Below, one piece after another: positions 1-8,530 of a stretch of 64,000 nt of DNA. Origin of the DNA: Thraustochytrium sp. TN22. Its lineage: Eukaryota; Sar; Bigyra; Thraustochytrida; Thraustochytriidae. The stretch's first letter is position 1. Every line of letters begins with the position of its first letter. A program made the position numbers and the translations under genes. The stretch lies in NCBI GenBank assembly GCA_013306675.1, contig JABLUY010000025.1:154983-218982 (forward strand), written 5' to 3'. The notes under the pieces are model-generated. The model was not told the DNA's origin and ran no database searches. It saw only the letters and a program-made list of their open reading frames with translations.

Positions 1-676
1 GCTCTCGGAGCTGCTCGGCGAGGTCCACCTTGTGCAGGCCGAGTCCGAGGCGGAGCGCGCTCGCCAGTCGCAGCGCTCGCGCGAGCTGCGCGACGCCCTG
101 CAGCGCGCCACCCCCGCGGCGCCGGAGGAGCCCGCGCGCGCGGAGCCCGAGGAGGACAGTGAATTGGCGGCCACGCACGCCGCCCTCGCCCGCGAGCTCG
201 CGCACGTGAGCCAGGAGACCGACCGCCTCTCGCGCGAGGTCGACGCGGTGCCCACGCAGGTGGAGCTCATGCAATACGAGCGGCGCATCTTCGAGCTCTA
301 CGAGCAGCTCGCCAGCAAGCTCGAGGAGAACCGCCGCCACGTGAACACCTACAACACGCTGGAGACCATTCACGAGCTCCTGCGCAAGCAGACGTCCCTC
401 GTGCAATCCGTCAACGACGGCTTCCGGCTCTCGCTCAAGTCGCGCGCCGGCCGCGAAGCGCTCGTCGAGCAGCTACGCAACATTCTCCAGGGCCTGCTCT
501 CGCAGCGCGAGCACATGCAGACCAAGCTCGACGCGGCCGTCACCGCGCAGTCCGTGAGCGAGCGCGCCTACCAGGACCTGGTGCGCCAGCAGCGGCTGTA
601 CTACAGCGCGGTGCGCGACTTTCAGCTCGAGTGCGAGCGCCACGCGAGCCTTTCTGCGGCCGATCATGTACAATAA
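1..676 (+). CDS. CCDC93: CCDC93, C-terminal part (5' end outside window)
   Basis: The frame is open from base 2 and ends at TAA (674-676). The roughly 220 visible residues are almost all coiled coil. They contain the CCDC93 signature VPTQVELMQYERRIFELYEQ followed by the YNTLE segment and the late QRLYYSAVRDF segment, in the same order as animal CCDC93. CCDC93 pairs with CCDC22 and the COMMD proteins in the CCC/COMMANDER complex, which recycles membrane proteins from endosomes; this role is family knowledge. The start lies upstream of the window. The stop codon sits inside an AATAAA hexamer (672-677), so the reading frame appears to run directly into a possible polyadenylation signal. A run of T follows at about 740-750. 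The neighbouring tubby gene converges on it with about 155 bases between the two stops. Confidence 0.85.
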   Translation, partial: LSELLGEVHLVQAESEAERARQSQRSRELRDALQRATPAAPEEPARAEPEEDSELAATHAALARELAHVSQETDRLSREVDAVPTQVELMQYERRIFELYEQLASKLEENRRHVNTYNTLETIHELLRKQTSLVQSVNDGFRLSLKSRAGREALVEQLRNILQGLLSQREHMQTKLDAAVTAQSVSERAYQDLVRQQRLYYSAVRDFQLECERHASLSAADHVQ

Positions 677-831
677 AAGCAAGAAGATAGTTTTTCCATT
701 CTTGAGCGTGCGGTTGCTTGTTTGGTTTGCTTGTTTGAATGTTTTTTTTTTGTTTTCGTGCCCATGTCCGAGTCCCGGCCCCGGCCGGGATCCATCCCGC
801 CACGTTTTGGATGATCTTGCGCCACGCGTTG

Positions 832-2478
832 TCAAGAGTAGACGATCTTGTGCTCGACGGAGGTCATAGCAAGCTGCATCGCCTGCAGCGGGGAGAACGG
901 GTAGCGAACGTCCAGCGAGAAGTGCGAGATGCCCGTCACGGGGGAGGCCGCGGCGCTGCGGCCAAACTGCACGATGGGTCGACGCGCGTGGATCTCGCGC
1001 GTTGACCCAAAGAGGCGAGCGTCCTCGTCGTCCTCCGCCTCGTAGTCAATGAAGGTATGGTCGACAGCCTCGCAAGAAGGGTCGAGCTGGAAGTTCTTCA
1101 CGGACGGGTGCGTGACGCGGCCGCCAAAGTCCAAAATGTGCGTCTCCAGCTCCTCGTCCCACAAGGGCTTGCGGTTGTGAAAACACAGGCAGGTGTCCAG
1201 ATCAAAGTCCGCAGACGCCGTGGCAAGCCGCTTCTCGCTCGCGTGCTCGTGCGCAGGCACGACCTGGCACCCAAGGTCCATGTCGGGCGACGGCGGGATT
1301 TCGTTCTGCCACAGCCCCGCCGACTCCTCCACGTCGCGCTCGCGCCCTGTCGACGGGTCCGTGTCCGGGCCGCGCCCGTCGGCGCGCGCCTCCGCGGCGT
1401 CCGAGAGCCTCGGAATGGCCACCAGCAGCTGCCGCGGGTTGCCCACCGTGCAGTCGTACTTGATGTGAAAGCACTCCCTCTTGATCGGGATGGCGTACTG
1501 CCGCGCCTTGAGGTTCTCCGACAGGTCAAATCCGGTGTACTCCGTGCCCCACACGTTATCGCCCTCCAGCTTGCCCACCAGATGGCTCGCCTTTTGCACG
1601 ATGCGCTGGTGGTACTGGCTGCAGTCCGCCATGGTAAAGATGAAGCTTGACGACTTGTGCACAAAGCCGCGCGTGCGCTTCTCGGCGATCACCACGAGCC
1701 GATTCTTGCGCAGGTCCGTCACCTGCGGGCCGTCGCTCGCGAAGCCGGCCCCGGTCGCGTCCGGCACGTTTGTAAAGGTCGCCACGCCCTCGTACTGCAC
1801 GCGCGGGTCCGTGATGCGCAGCTCCCACACCTCGGTTGGCGACGCGAAGAGCCCCTCGCCCTGGACCTTGTAGTTGGTTAGCGAGCACTCCAGCGTGCCG
1901 AGCGCCTTGGACACGGGCGATGTCACAAAGTCCTTCACGTTGTGCACCACCTCGCGGTGCGTGCGCAGCGCCATGTCCGTCGGCTCGCTGCGGTCCTCCA
2001 TCAGCGGTCGCGGCGACGCCAGCGTCGCCTGCTCTTGCTGCAGCGTCGCCGCCAGCAGTTTGCCGTCCTGCTCGCCCTCGCCCTCCTCCTCTTGGTTGCT
2101 GCTCTTGACTCTCCCCTGCAGCTCGCGCGAAGGCGTGTGGACGCGCAGGCCGGGCCCCGCACCGGCGGCCCTGTGGCGCGAGGCCTCTGGCGTGCCCCGC
2201 GGCGTCCATGGGCTGCCGCGCTGGCCCTTGCGCGGCGTGTTTCGCGGCGACACGGGCGCTGACGTCTCCGTCTGCTGCACCTGCGCGATCTTGAGATCTC
2301 GCTGTTTCGCGCCCTCCATCTCCTTGGCCTGCCGCAGCGTGCGCCTGGGCGAGTCGCTCACGTTGCGCGCCATCGCCAGGTTCTCCTCATCCCGCCACGC
2401 CACCGCTGGGCCCAGCCGCTGCGGCTTCTTCGCGCTCTCCACGCGCGGGTCCTCCGCGCGGCCGTCGTCGCCCTGCAT
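832..2478 (-). CDS. Tubby-like protein (TULP family)
   Basis: The C-terminal half is a tubby domain, a closed beta barrel around a central helix that binds phosphoinositides and, in animals, delivers membrane cargo to cilia. The visible hallmarks are the closing strand and helix: a VQFGR motif, then a YPFSPLQAMQLAMTS segment, with the protein ending a few residues later as tubby proteins do. The preceding VKNFQLDP motif also fits. The N-terminal 150 or so residues are basic, Ser/Pro-rich and low complexity. The frame stays open upstream to 2760, but that codon is GTG; the first in-frame ATG is at 2476-2478, giving 548 residues. The tubby domain carries an acidic, low-complexity insertion (around 1290-1400) that is unusual in length. 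The gene diverges from the TMEM260-like gene. Confidence 0.85.
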   Translation of the reverse strand: MQGDDGRAEDPRVESAKKPQRLGPAVAWRDEENLAMARNVSDSPRRTLRQAKEMEGAKQRDLKIAQVQQTETSAPVSPRNTPRKGQRGSPWTPRGTPEASRHRAAGAGPGLRVHTPSRELQGRVKSSNQEEEGEGEQDGKLLAATLQQEQATLASPRPLMEDRSEPTDMALRTHREVVHNVKDFVTSPVSKALGTLECSLTNYKVQGEGLFASPTEVWELRITDPRVQYEGVATFTNVPDATGAGFASDGPQVTDLRKNRLVVIAEKRTRGFVHKSSSFIFTMADCSQYHQRIVQKASHLVGKLEGDNVWGTEYTGFDLSENLKARQYAIPIKRECFHIKYDCTVGNPRQLLVAIPRLSDAAEARADGRGPDTDPSTGRERDVEESAGLWQNEIPPSPDMDLGCQVVPAHEHASEKRLATASADFDLDTCLCFHNRKPLWDEELETHILDFGGRVTHPSVKNFQLDPSCEAVDHTFIDYEAEDDEDARLFGSTREIHARRPIVQFGRSAAASPVTGISHFSLDVRYPFSPLQAMQLAMTSVEHKIVYS

Positions 2479-3304
2479 GTCTGTCGCCGTGCCGCCCGGC
2501 GCGCTCCTGCGCTGCCAGCGCGGGGGCAGCTGCGCGAGGACGCGGCGCGGCTGCGGCGCTCCCGCCCGCGCGAGTCTGCCCGCGCCGCGCGCCGCCGCCC
2601 GCCCTCCCGCCCGCGCCGCGCCTCGGTTCTGCCGGGCCGGGCCTCGTGCAGACCGTTGGGCGCGCGGGACTCGCCTCCTGCTGGGCCAGACTGGGACGCG
2701 CGTCCCACCATGACCACCGACCTTGGGCCAGTCGAGCCTTGGCTTGCCTGCCTCTGGCACTGCAGCGGGTCTGCCGGCCAGACGGCTCGCTCGCTTCGAT
2801 GGGCCAGCTCTTGGTTAGCTAACTATGTCGCTCCGCCACGACGAACTCGAGCCCGTGCAGTAGTGGTGGCGTTCGCGACGCGCTCTTCGACGAGCACGCG
2901 CATATGAGAACGTCTCTGCTCGAGCTCTCTGGTAGCCTGACTTCTGGCTAGATTGTCCACATCATCTTGGTGTGCTCAAGCTGCTCCCTGCGACGTCCTG
3001 GCTGCGGCTGGCGATCTTGGCTGGCGCGGCCGGCAAGCGGCCGTGGTAGGTGCTGGTAGAAAAACTTCTGCTCTAAGTTGACTATCCCTGGCCAGAGCTT
3101 TCTTCTCTGTAGCTACATTGAGCCGGACTGCGCCGCCGCCGTTGCTGAAGCTTCCTCTGCGACGTCGCCCCGCGGCCTGCGGCACGGGCCCGCACCAGTT
3201 GCGCGCAAGTGGCGCACGTGAACGGTGGCTCGCGGTGGCTCGAAGCGGACCGCGACTCGCCCGGCCTTGCCAGTGCCCACCAGAACTCCAACGGCGCGGC
3301 GGCG
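2479..3304. other. Divergent intergenic region, tubby / TMEM260-like
   Basis: This 826-base gap lies between two head-to-head start codons and should hold both 5' UTRs and promoters. Its tubby-proximal half is very GC-rich and open in several frames. The part around 2820-2960 is less GC-rich. I see no convincing ORF, RNA gene or repeat. Confidence 0.4.
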
Positions 3305-5503
3305 ATGCGGGCCGCGGCGGTGGCGACGCAGGCGGCGCTGGCCGGCCTGAGCGCAGCCCACGCGTGGACCGTGCCGGCGGAGGTGGGCGGCGGCGACAGC
3401 GGCGAGCTGGCGGCATGCGCATGCAGCCTGGGCGTGGCGCACCCGCCGGGCTACCCGCTGCTCGTGGTCCTGGGCCACGCGTGGCTGCGCCTCACGGCGC
3501 CGCTGGCGGGGAGGACCACGCCTGCGATGAGGCTGCATGTGCTCAACGTGCTCATGGCGCACGCCGCGTGCCAGGTCGTGGCGCGCACGATTGGAATGGT
3601 TGTGCGGACGAGGTCCAAGGCCGACGAGTGGAGCGTGGCCGCGGCGTCCGTCGTAGGCACAGCGCTCTTCGCGCTCTCGCCAGTGGTCTGGGAGTTCTCC
3701 AGCACCTTTGAGGTCTTTGCGCTCAACAACCTGCTCTGCGCGGGCCTGCTGCACCTGACGGCGCGTGTGCTCTTGCTCTCGCCTGGCGATGCGCGCGTGT
3801 ACACCTTGCTGTGCGCCGGGGCTGCCGTCAGCGGCCTCGCGCTCGCGAATCAACACACGGCGGTGCTCTTCGAGGGCCCGCTCGTGGCCGTCGTGCTCGC
3901 AGAGCGCTGGCTGCCGCGCCTCTTGCGCCGTGAGACCCGGAAGCCCGCCGTCGCCGACGCGCTGCGCTTCACGGGGTACTTTTTCGCCGGCCTTGCGGTG
4001 TACGCACAGGCGGTGTTGAGTGGCCTGTTTGTGCGCGCGCGTGGTTCCTGGGGCGACCCGACCTCGGTCTCCGGCCTGCTCTGGCACTTTACGCGCTCCG
4101 ACTATGGCTCCTTCCAGCTCTTCCCCGGCGGCGGCGTTCTGGGCGCAAGCGCGGACGTGGGCGGCAACCTCGGCTGGTTCGAGCGCACGCAGCTCTACCT
4201 AAGCGCGCTCGTGTCTGAATGCCTGCCCGGGGCCTGGGCGCTGGCGCTGGCGGCCGCGGGCGTCTACAGCATGTCGCGGTCACCGCACCGGGCCGTGCGG
4301 GTCATCGCGGGCGCCTGGCTCTTTGCGTACGTCTTCGCGCTCAACGTCTTTCATGCGCTCTCGAACATGCCCATACTCGCGGCACAGCCGCACCTCGCGG
4401 AGATCCGCAAGCGCTTCTGGCAGCAACCACAACTCATTGTGGCGCTCTTTGCGGGCATCGGCACCGCCGAGGCCGTGCGTGTCGCGCGCTCGCGCACGTC
4501 CTGGGGTCGCGGCGCCGTGTTGACGGCAACCGGAGCGCTCGTGCTCGCTCTTGGTGCGCCTTGGGCGCTGCAGTCGGGCGCCGCGCTGCGAGAGCGCGCC
4601 CAGTCAAACGTGGTAGGCACCTACGCGCGTGCGCTTCTGACCGAGATGCCTGCGGGCAGCGTGCTCATGACGCACGGCGACATGGACTGGACTGGCGTCC
4701 AGTACCTGCAGCAATGCGCCGGGCTCCGTACGGACGTGACTGTGGTGAGCACAGAGTTCATGCGCATGCCGTGGTACGAAAGCCACCTGGACCGCTACCC
4801 AGGGCCAGCGCACGCAGGGGACCTGGCGCAAGCCCTGGTTCGTAGCAACACTTCCTTTGCGTACTCTGGCCGCCTCGACGACTGGGCCGCGCTAGCGGCC
4901 GCTAGCGATGGGTCTGGAGCGCCGCGCCTTGTGCCCGACGGCCTGGTCTACACGCATCGCCCGTCCGAGCCGCTGTGGTACTGGACGGACGAGCGCGTTG
5001 ACGCGGCGCGCAGCCTCGTGGCGAGGTTTGCGCGCCCGGGCGACACGCGCTTTCTCGGGACCTGGGAGTGGATGAGTGCGCTGCGCGTCTTCATCCGCGC
5101 CAAGAAGTACTTTGAGCTGCAGGCGGCGCGTGTGCAGACGGGTGAGCTGGTCTTTGCGAGTGCAGACGCCACCGCGCAGCACATGTTGCGCTGCGCGCGC
5201 GGTCTGCAGCGTCTGCTGGCCGACGGTCTCACGAACTGGCACGAGGTGAGCGACAAGGACGAGGTCGCGGTGAGCGACCTGAACGCCGGCATCATGCTCC
5301 TCCGCGCGGGCGAGCTGCGCAGAGATGCGCAGCTCGTGGCCGAGGCCACACACCTCTTCGCCAGCGCGCTACGCGAGGCAAACGCGGGCCGAGCCCCTCG
5401 CGTCTCGGACCACGCGGCGCGCAGGGGCGCGGCGGCCATCCTCGCCGCCCAGGACCTGCGAGCGGGCCGGGCTTACCTGGACGAGATGGCCTCCTCCACG
5501 TGA
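3305..5503 (+). CDS. TMEM260: TMEM260-type protein O-mannosyltransferase (DUF2723, GT-C fold)
   Basis: The protein matches the TMEM260/DUF2723 family: a hydrophobic N-terminus, then the luminal motif GGGDSGELAACACSLGVAHP followed by PGYPL. This acidic GDSGE loop with the AHPPGYP stretch is the family signature and probably includes the catalytic acidic residue of the GT-C fold. Multiple membrane segments follow up to about residue 430, and then a soluble C-terminal part rich in Trp and Tyr. Human TMEM260 is an ER enzyme that O-mannosylates IPT domains of plexins and receptor tyrosine kinases; here the acceptor is unknown. The frame is open from 3209, but that codon is GTG. The ATG at 3305 gives 732 residues and begins just before the first membrane segment. 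The gene converges on the NEK kinase (gap about 105 bases). Confidence 0.8.
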   Translation: MRAAAVATQAALAGLSAAHAWTVPAEVGGGDSGELAACACSLGVAHPPGYPLLVVLGHAWLRLTAPLAGRTTPAMRLHVLNVLMAHAACQVVARTIGMVVRTRSKADEWSVAAASVVGTALFALSPVVWEFSSTFEVFALNNLLCAGLLHLTARVLLLSPGDARVYTLLCAGAAVSGLALANQHTAVLFEGPLVAVVLAERWLPRLLRRETRKPAVADALRFTGYFFAGLAVYAQAVLSGLFVRARGSWGDPTSVSGLLWHFTRSDYGSFQLFPGGGVLGASADVGGNLGWFERTQLYLSALVSECLPGAWALALAAAGVYSMSRSPHRAVRVIAGAWLFAYVFALNVFHALSNMPILAAQPHLAEIRKRFWQQPQLIVALFAGIGTAEAVRVARSRTSWGRGAVLTATGALVLALGAPWALQSGAALRERAQSNVVGTYARALLTEMPAGSVLMTHGDMDWTGVQYLQQCAGLRTDVTVVSTEFMRMPWYESHLDRYPGPAHAGDLAQALVRSNTSFAYSGRLDDWAALAAASDGSGAPRLVPDGLVYTHRPSEPLWYWTDERVDAARSLVARFARPGDTRFLGTWEWMSALRVFIRAKKYFELQAARVQTGELVFASADATAQHMLRCARGLQRLLADGLTNWHEVSDKDEVAVSDLNAGIMLLRAGELRRDAQLVAEATHLFASALREANAGRAPRVSDHAARRGAAAILAAQDLRAGRAYLDEMASST

Positions 5504-5608
5504 CGCGGGCCATGCCACCCGCATGTCTCGGAAAGCATTGCAGCAAGAACTACTTGAAGACCTTTTCTCTGTCATGGAAATTTTACAGAAACGAAGAGCA
5601 GGGTTGGT

Positions 5609-7909
5609 TTACATCTCGTCTGGGGGCGTGGCCACGCTCTCGTTGACGTGAAGGAAGGAGGACGGCACGCGGCGCGCCGGTCCCAGGCCGCGTAGAGCGC
5701 TCGCCGTGTTGCCGGGCGTCACGGCCGCCTCGGGCCTTGACTTGGGCTGGACCTTGGACGAGGTCCAGGAGCGGCGGCGGTTCTCCTTGTTTTGCGTCAC
5801 GGGCGTGGTCTCGAGCAGCTTGCGCCGGAGCACGTGGTCGGGCCGCGCCTTGGCGACGTCGGCCTGGGCAGCCGCCGGCTTGCGCGGGCGCAGGCGTTTC
5901 TGGTCCGGGTCCGCCGACATGGCGTCCACGCCCGCGTACGAGAGTGTGCGGCCGGGCTTGGCGGCCAGCACGGTTCTTGGCGTAGCCATGGCCGCCGGAG
6001 ACGGCCGGGCGCTGCGCGTGGGGCGGCGGCCCGCTGTCGTCGGCGCGGCTCCGTGTGGCGTCTTCGAGCTGGAGGCGGGCATGGACGTGCGGCGCGACGC
6101 CGTGCGGCGTGCGCGCCCATCCTCGTCGCGTTGGCGGCGCTGCACCGGCGCCGGTGTCTTGTGCGCCGCGGTTGCGGCGGCGTCCGCGCCCTCGGACTGC
6201 GCCGTGAGCAGCTCGACCTGGGCCTGCAGCTCGCAGGCTCGCTCGTTGGCGGCCTGCTCCGCGGCGCGAGCCTGCGCGATGAGGTAGTCGTAGCTGGAGC
6301 GCATCTCGCGCATCTCCGTTTCGCAGGCCGAGAGCTTCTTCTCGAGGAGCGCGACCTTTGCCGCCATCTCGCGCTCGCGTTGCGTGTGCTTGGAGGCGAG
6401 CTGCTTCTCGCGCAAGTCGAGCTGTGCCTGCATGACGCGGATCCGCACCGGGCCGTAGGCGAGGATCTGCTTGGCGTCCGGCCGCCGCTGCGGGTCCTTC
6501 TCGAGCATCTTGTTGAGCAGAAAGTGCAGGTCGCTCGTGTAGGTGGCTGGGATGGGTTTGGCAGGCTCGCTGACGATCTTCTTGGCGAGAGCGAGCTGGT
6601 TCGACGCAAGGAAGGGCGGGCGCAGCGCCGCCATCTGGTACACGAGGCAGCCGAGCGCCCAAATGTCGCTGCGCTCGTCGTAGAGCGCCTCCTCGCAGAG
6701 CTCCGGGCTAAAGTAGAGCGGCGTGCCGACCGTGCTGTGCGCAAACTTGGACTGTGAGCTCAAGAGTCGCCCGAGCCCGAGATCGCCCACCTTGACCTGG
6801 TCATGTTCGTCCAAGAAGATGTTCTCCGGCTTGATGTCGCGATGCAGGATGCGGTGCTCGTGCAGGTGCTCGAGCGCTGCGCAGACTTGGATGAGGACCT
6901 GCCAGATGAAGGCCTCGTCGAAGCGCGTCTTGTTGGCGCGCCGCTCCTTGATGCGCTTCGACAGGTCCCCATGACCGCAGTACTCCATCACCATGTTGAG
7001 ACAGCCGCCCTCGATGAAGGACTCATGGTGCCGAACGATGTTTGCGTGGTCGCGGATGGCTAGCATGAACTGCGCCTCGCGAATCGTCTCGTCGCGCTCC
7101 TCCTGGGACAGGCCGTCGAGGGCCACCTGCTTGAGCACGTACAGAGGGCCGGCGCGTTCCGTGCTGCGGACCACCTTGTACACCTGCCCGTAGGTCCCGC
7201 TTCCGATCTTCTCCAGGACTTCGAGTCCTTGCACCGGCACGGACCGCTCCACGAGGACGCTGCCCGAGGCGCGCGACGGAGACCGCTCGGGCACGGGCGC
7301 CTCCTGCGCCTCCTCGTCGCACTCCACCTCGTACGAGCCCGTGTCGGAATCATGCACCTCCTCCCCGTCGTCCTCTTCGTCTTCCTCCTCCTCCTCCTCC
7401 CGCCGTTGATGCCGCTGCTGCCGCTGCAGCAAATGCTGCTGGTCTCCCTCTTTTTCCTCGGGATCGCCGGTCGAAAGAAGATCTTCGTCGCGGAGCGGGC
7501 CCGGGCTGCCCTCGTCGGTCTCAGGCGAGGCCGCGCCTAGAAAAAGGAGGTCCAAATCGTCGTCACTCTGGCGACGCACGTCGTCCTGCGGCACGTCTGC
7601 GAGAGCGCGGCGCTCGGCGCGCTCCGCAGGGTGCTGCGGCAGCGTCGGGCTGTCGACGGGCGCAGCGTTCTCCTTGCCGCTCTGCCCTAGCGTCTGGTCC
7701 GCGGAGAAGGCGCGCAGCGGCGACTCGAGCATGCCCAGGCGCGCCTGCGCGGCGTCCAGAGCCGCGTACAGCGCGTCATTCTCCTCGTCCTCGTCCTGCG
7801 TCACGAGGTGCAGCTCGTCCAGGAGCACTTCGTTGCCGCGGCTCTCACGCGAGTCGGCCGACGGCGACCGAGCGCGCCATCGCGACGCGCGCGGGGCAGA
7901 CCCGAGCAT
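5609..7909 (-). CDS. NEK-family protein kinase (NEK6/7-like catalytic domain)
   Basis: A Ser/Thr kinase domain lies in the middle of a 766-residue protein. It shows a glycine loop (GSGTYGQV), the catalytic loop HRDIKPEN, and the activation segment GDLGLGRLLSS followed by GTPLYFSPE. The DLG in place of DFG, with LGRxxSS, is what NEK6 and NEK7 have, so it is not a defect. The N-terminal 230 residues are acidic and low complexity (a long run of Glu/Asp around 7320-7400). The C-terminal part has a coiled coil after the kinase, then a basic Ser/Pro-rich tail. NEK kinases act in mitosis, centrosomes and cilia. The ORF is open to 8080, but its first codon is TTG; the first in-frame ATG is at 7907-7909. 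Confidence 0.88.
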   Translation of the reverse strand: MLGSAPRASRWRARSPSADSRESRGNEVLLDELHLVTQDEDEENDALYAALDAAQARLGMLESPLRAFSADQTLGQSGKENAAPVDSPTLPQHPAERAERRALADVPQDDVRRQSDDDLDLLFLGAASPETDEGSPGPLRDEDLLSTGDPEEKEGDQQHLLQRQQRHQRREEEEEEDEEDDGEEVHDSDTGSYEVECDEEAQEAPVPERSPSRASGSVLVERSVPVQGLEVLEKIGSGTYGQVYKVVRSTERAGPLYVLKQVALDGLSQEERDETIREAQFMLAIRDHANIVRHHESFIEGGCLNMVMEYCGHGDLSKRIKERRANKTRFDEAFIWQVLIQVCAALEHLHEHRILHRDIKPENIFLDEHDQVKVGDLGLGRLLSSQSKFAHSTVGTPLYFSPELCEEALYDERSDIWALGCLVYQMAALRPPFLASNQLALAKKIVSEPAKPIPATYTSDLHFLLNKMLEKDPQRRPDAKQILAYGPVRIRVMQAQLDLREKQLASKHTQREREMAAKVALLEKKLSACETEMREMRSSYDYLIAQARAAEQAANERACELQAQVELLTAQSEGADAAATAAHKTPAPVQRRQRDEDGRARRTASRRTSMPASSSKTPHGAAPTTAGRRPTRSARPSPAAMATPRTVLAAKPGRTLSYAGVDAMSADPDQKRLRPRKPAAAQADVAKARPDHVLRRKLLETTPVTQNKENRRRSWTSSKVQPKSRPEAAVTPGNTASALRGLGPARRVPSSFLHVNESVATPPDEM

Positions 7910-8530
7910 GAAGGGGGGGAGAAGGTTTGTCGCCGATCTTTTGTCTCCCTCCCTGTGCAGTCGAGCGCAGAGCTCGGCCACGACGGACGAGAGGGGCGAG
8001 CTCCCCGCCTTCTGCGGTCGGATGCCGGCCGCCACCGCGCTGCGCGACTGGCCGCAGCACGGCGCGGGGTGCAGGGTCAAGTGCAGCGCGGCGCAGCGCG
8101 GCAGAGTGGGCGCCGCGCGCCGCGCTCGCCTTGCCTCCTCGCGAAGCGTTTGCCTGCCCCCGCCGGGCCCACTGCAGCAGAGCGGAGACTGTCAGACTGC
8201 GCTGGGCTCGCTTCTGCTTTGGCCGTTTCACCAACTGGGGTGCCAACGACGAGGGCGGCGCCGGCGCCGTGGACGAGGACGACAAGACGAAGACGAACAG
8301 GCGAACAAAGACGAAGACGAAAAGACGAACAACGACGAGGATAGGAGACAAGTGAGGTAAGGAGACACGTAGACGCACGAGGAGACGCAAAGACGGGAAG
8401 ACGAGGACATGCAAGCACGTGTGCAGCAGAGCCTTCAGCGCCAAGATCGGCAGGAGCGACACACAACAGAGGAGCTTGGCTTCACCTTCGTGTTCCCTTT
8501 CCTCCCCGAGGCGCTCTCATTTTCTCTCCT
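7910..8530. other. Intergenic region between two minus-strand genes
   Basis: This gap of about 620 bases holds the NEK promoter and the 3' region of nothing else on the plus strand. From 8265 to 8400 the plus strand is built of irregular GACGA/AAGACGA direct repeats (purine-rich). No supported gene. Confidence 0.4.
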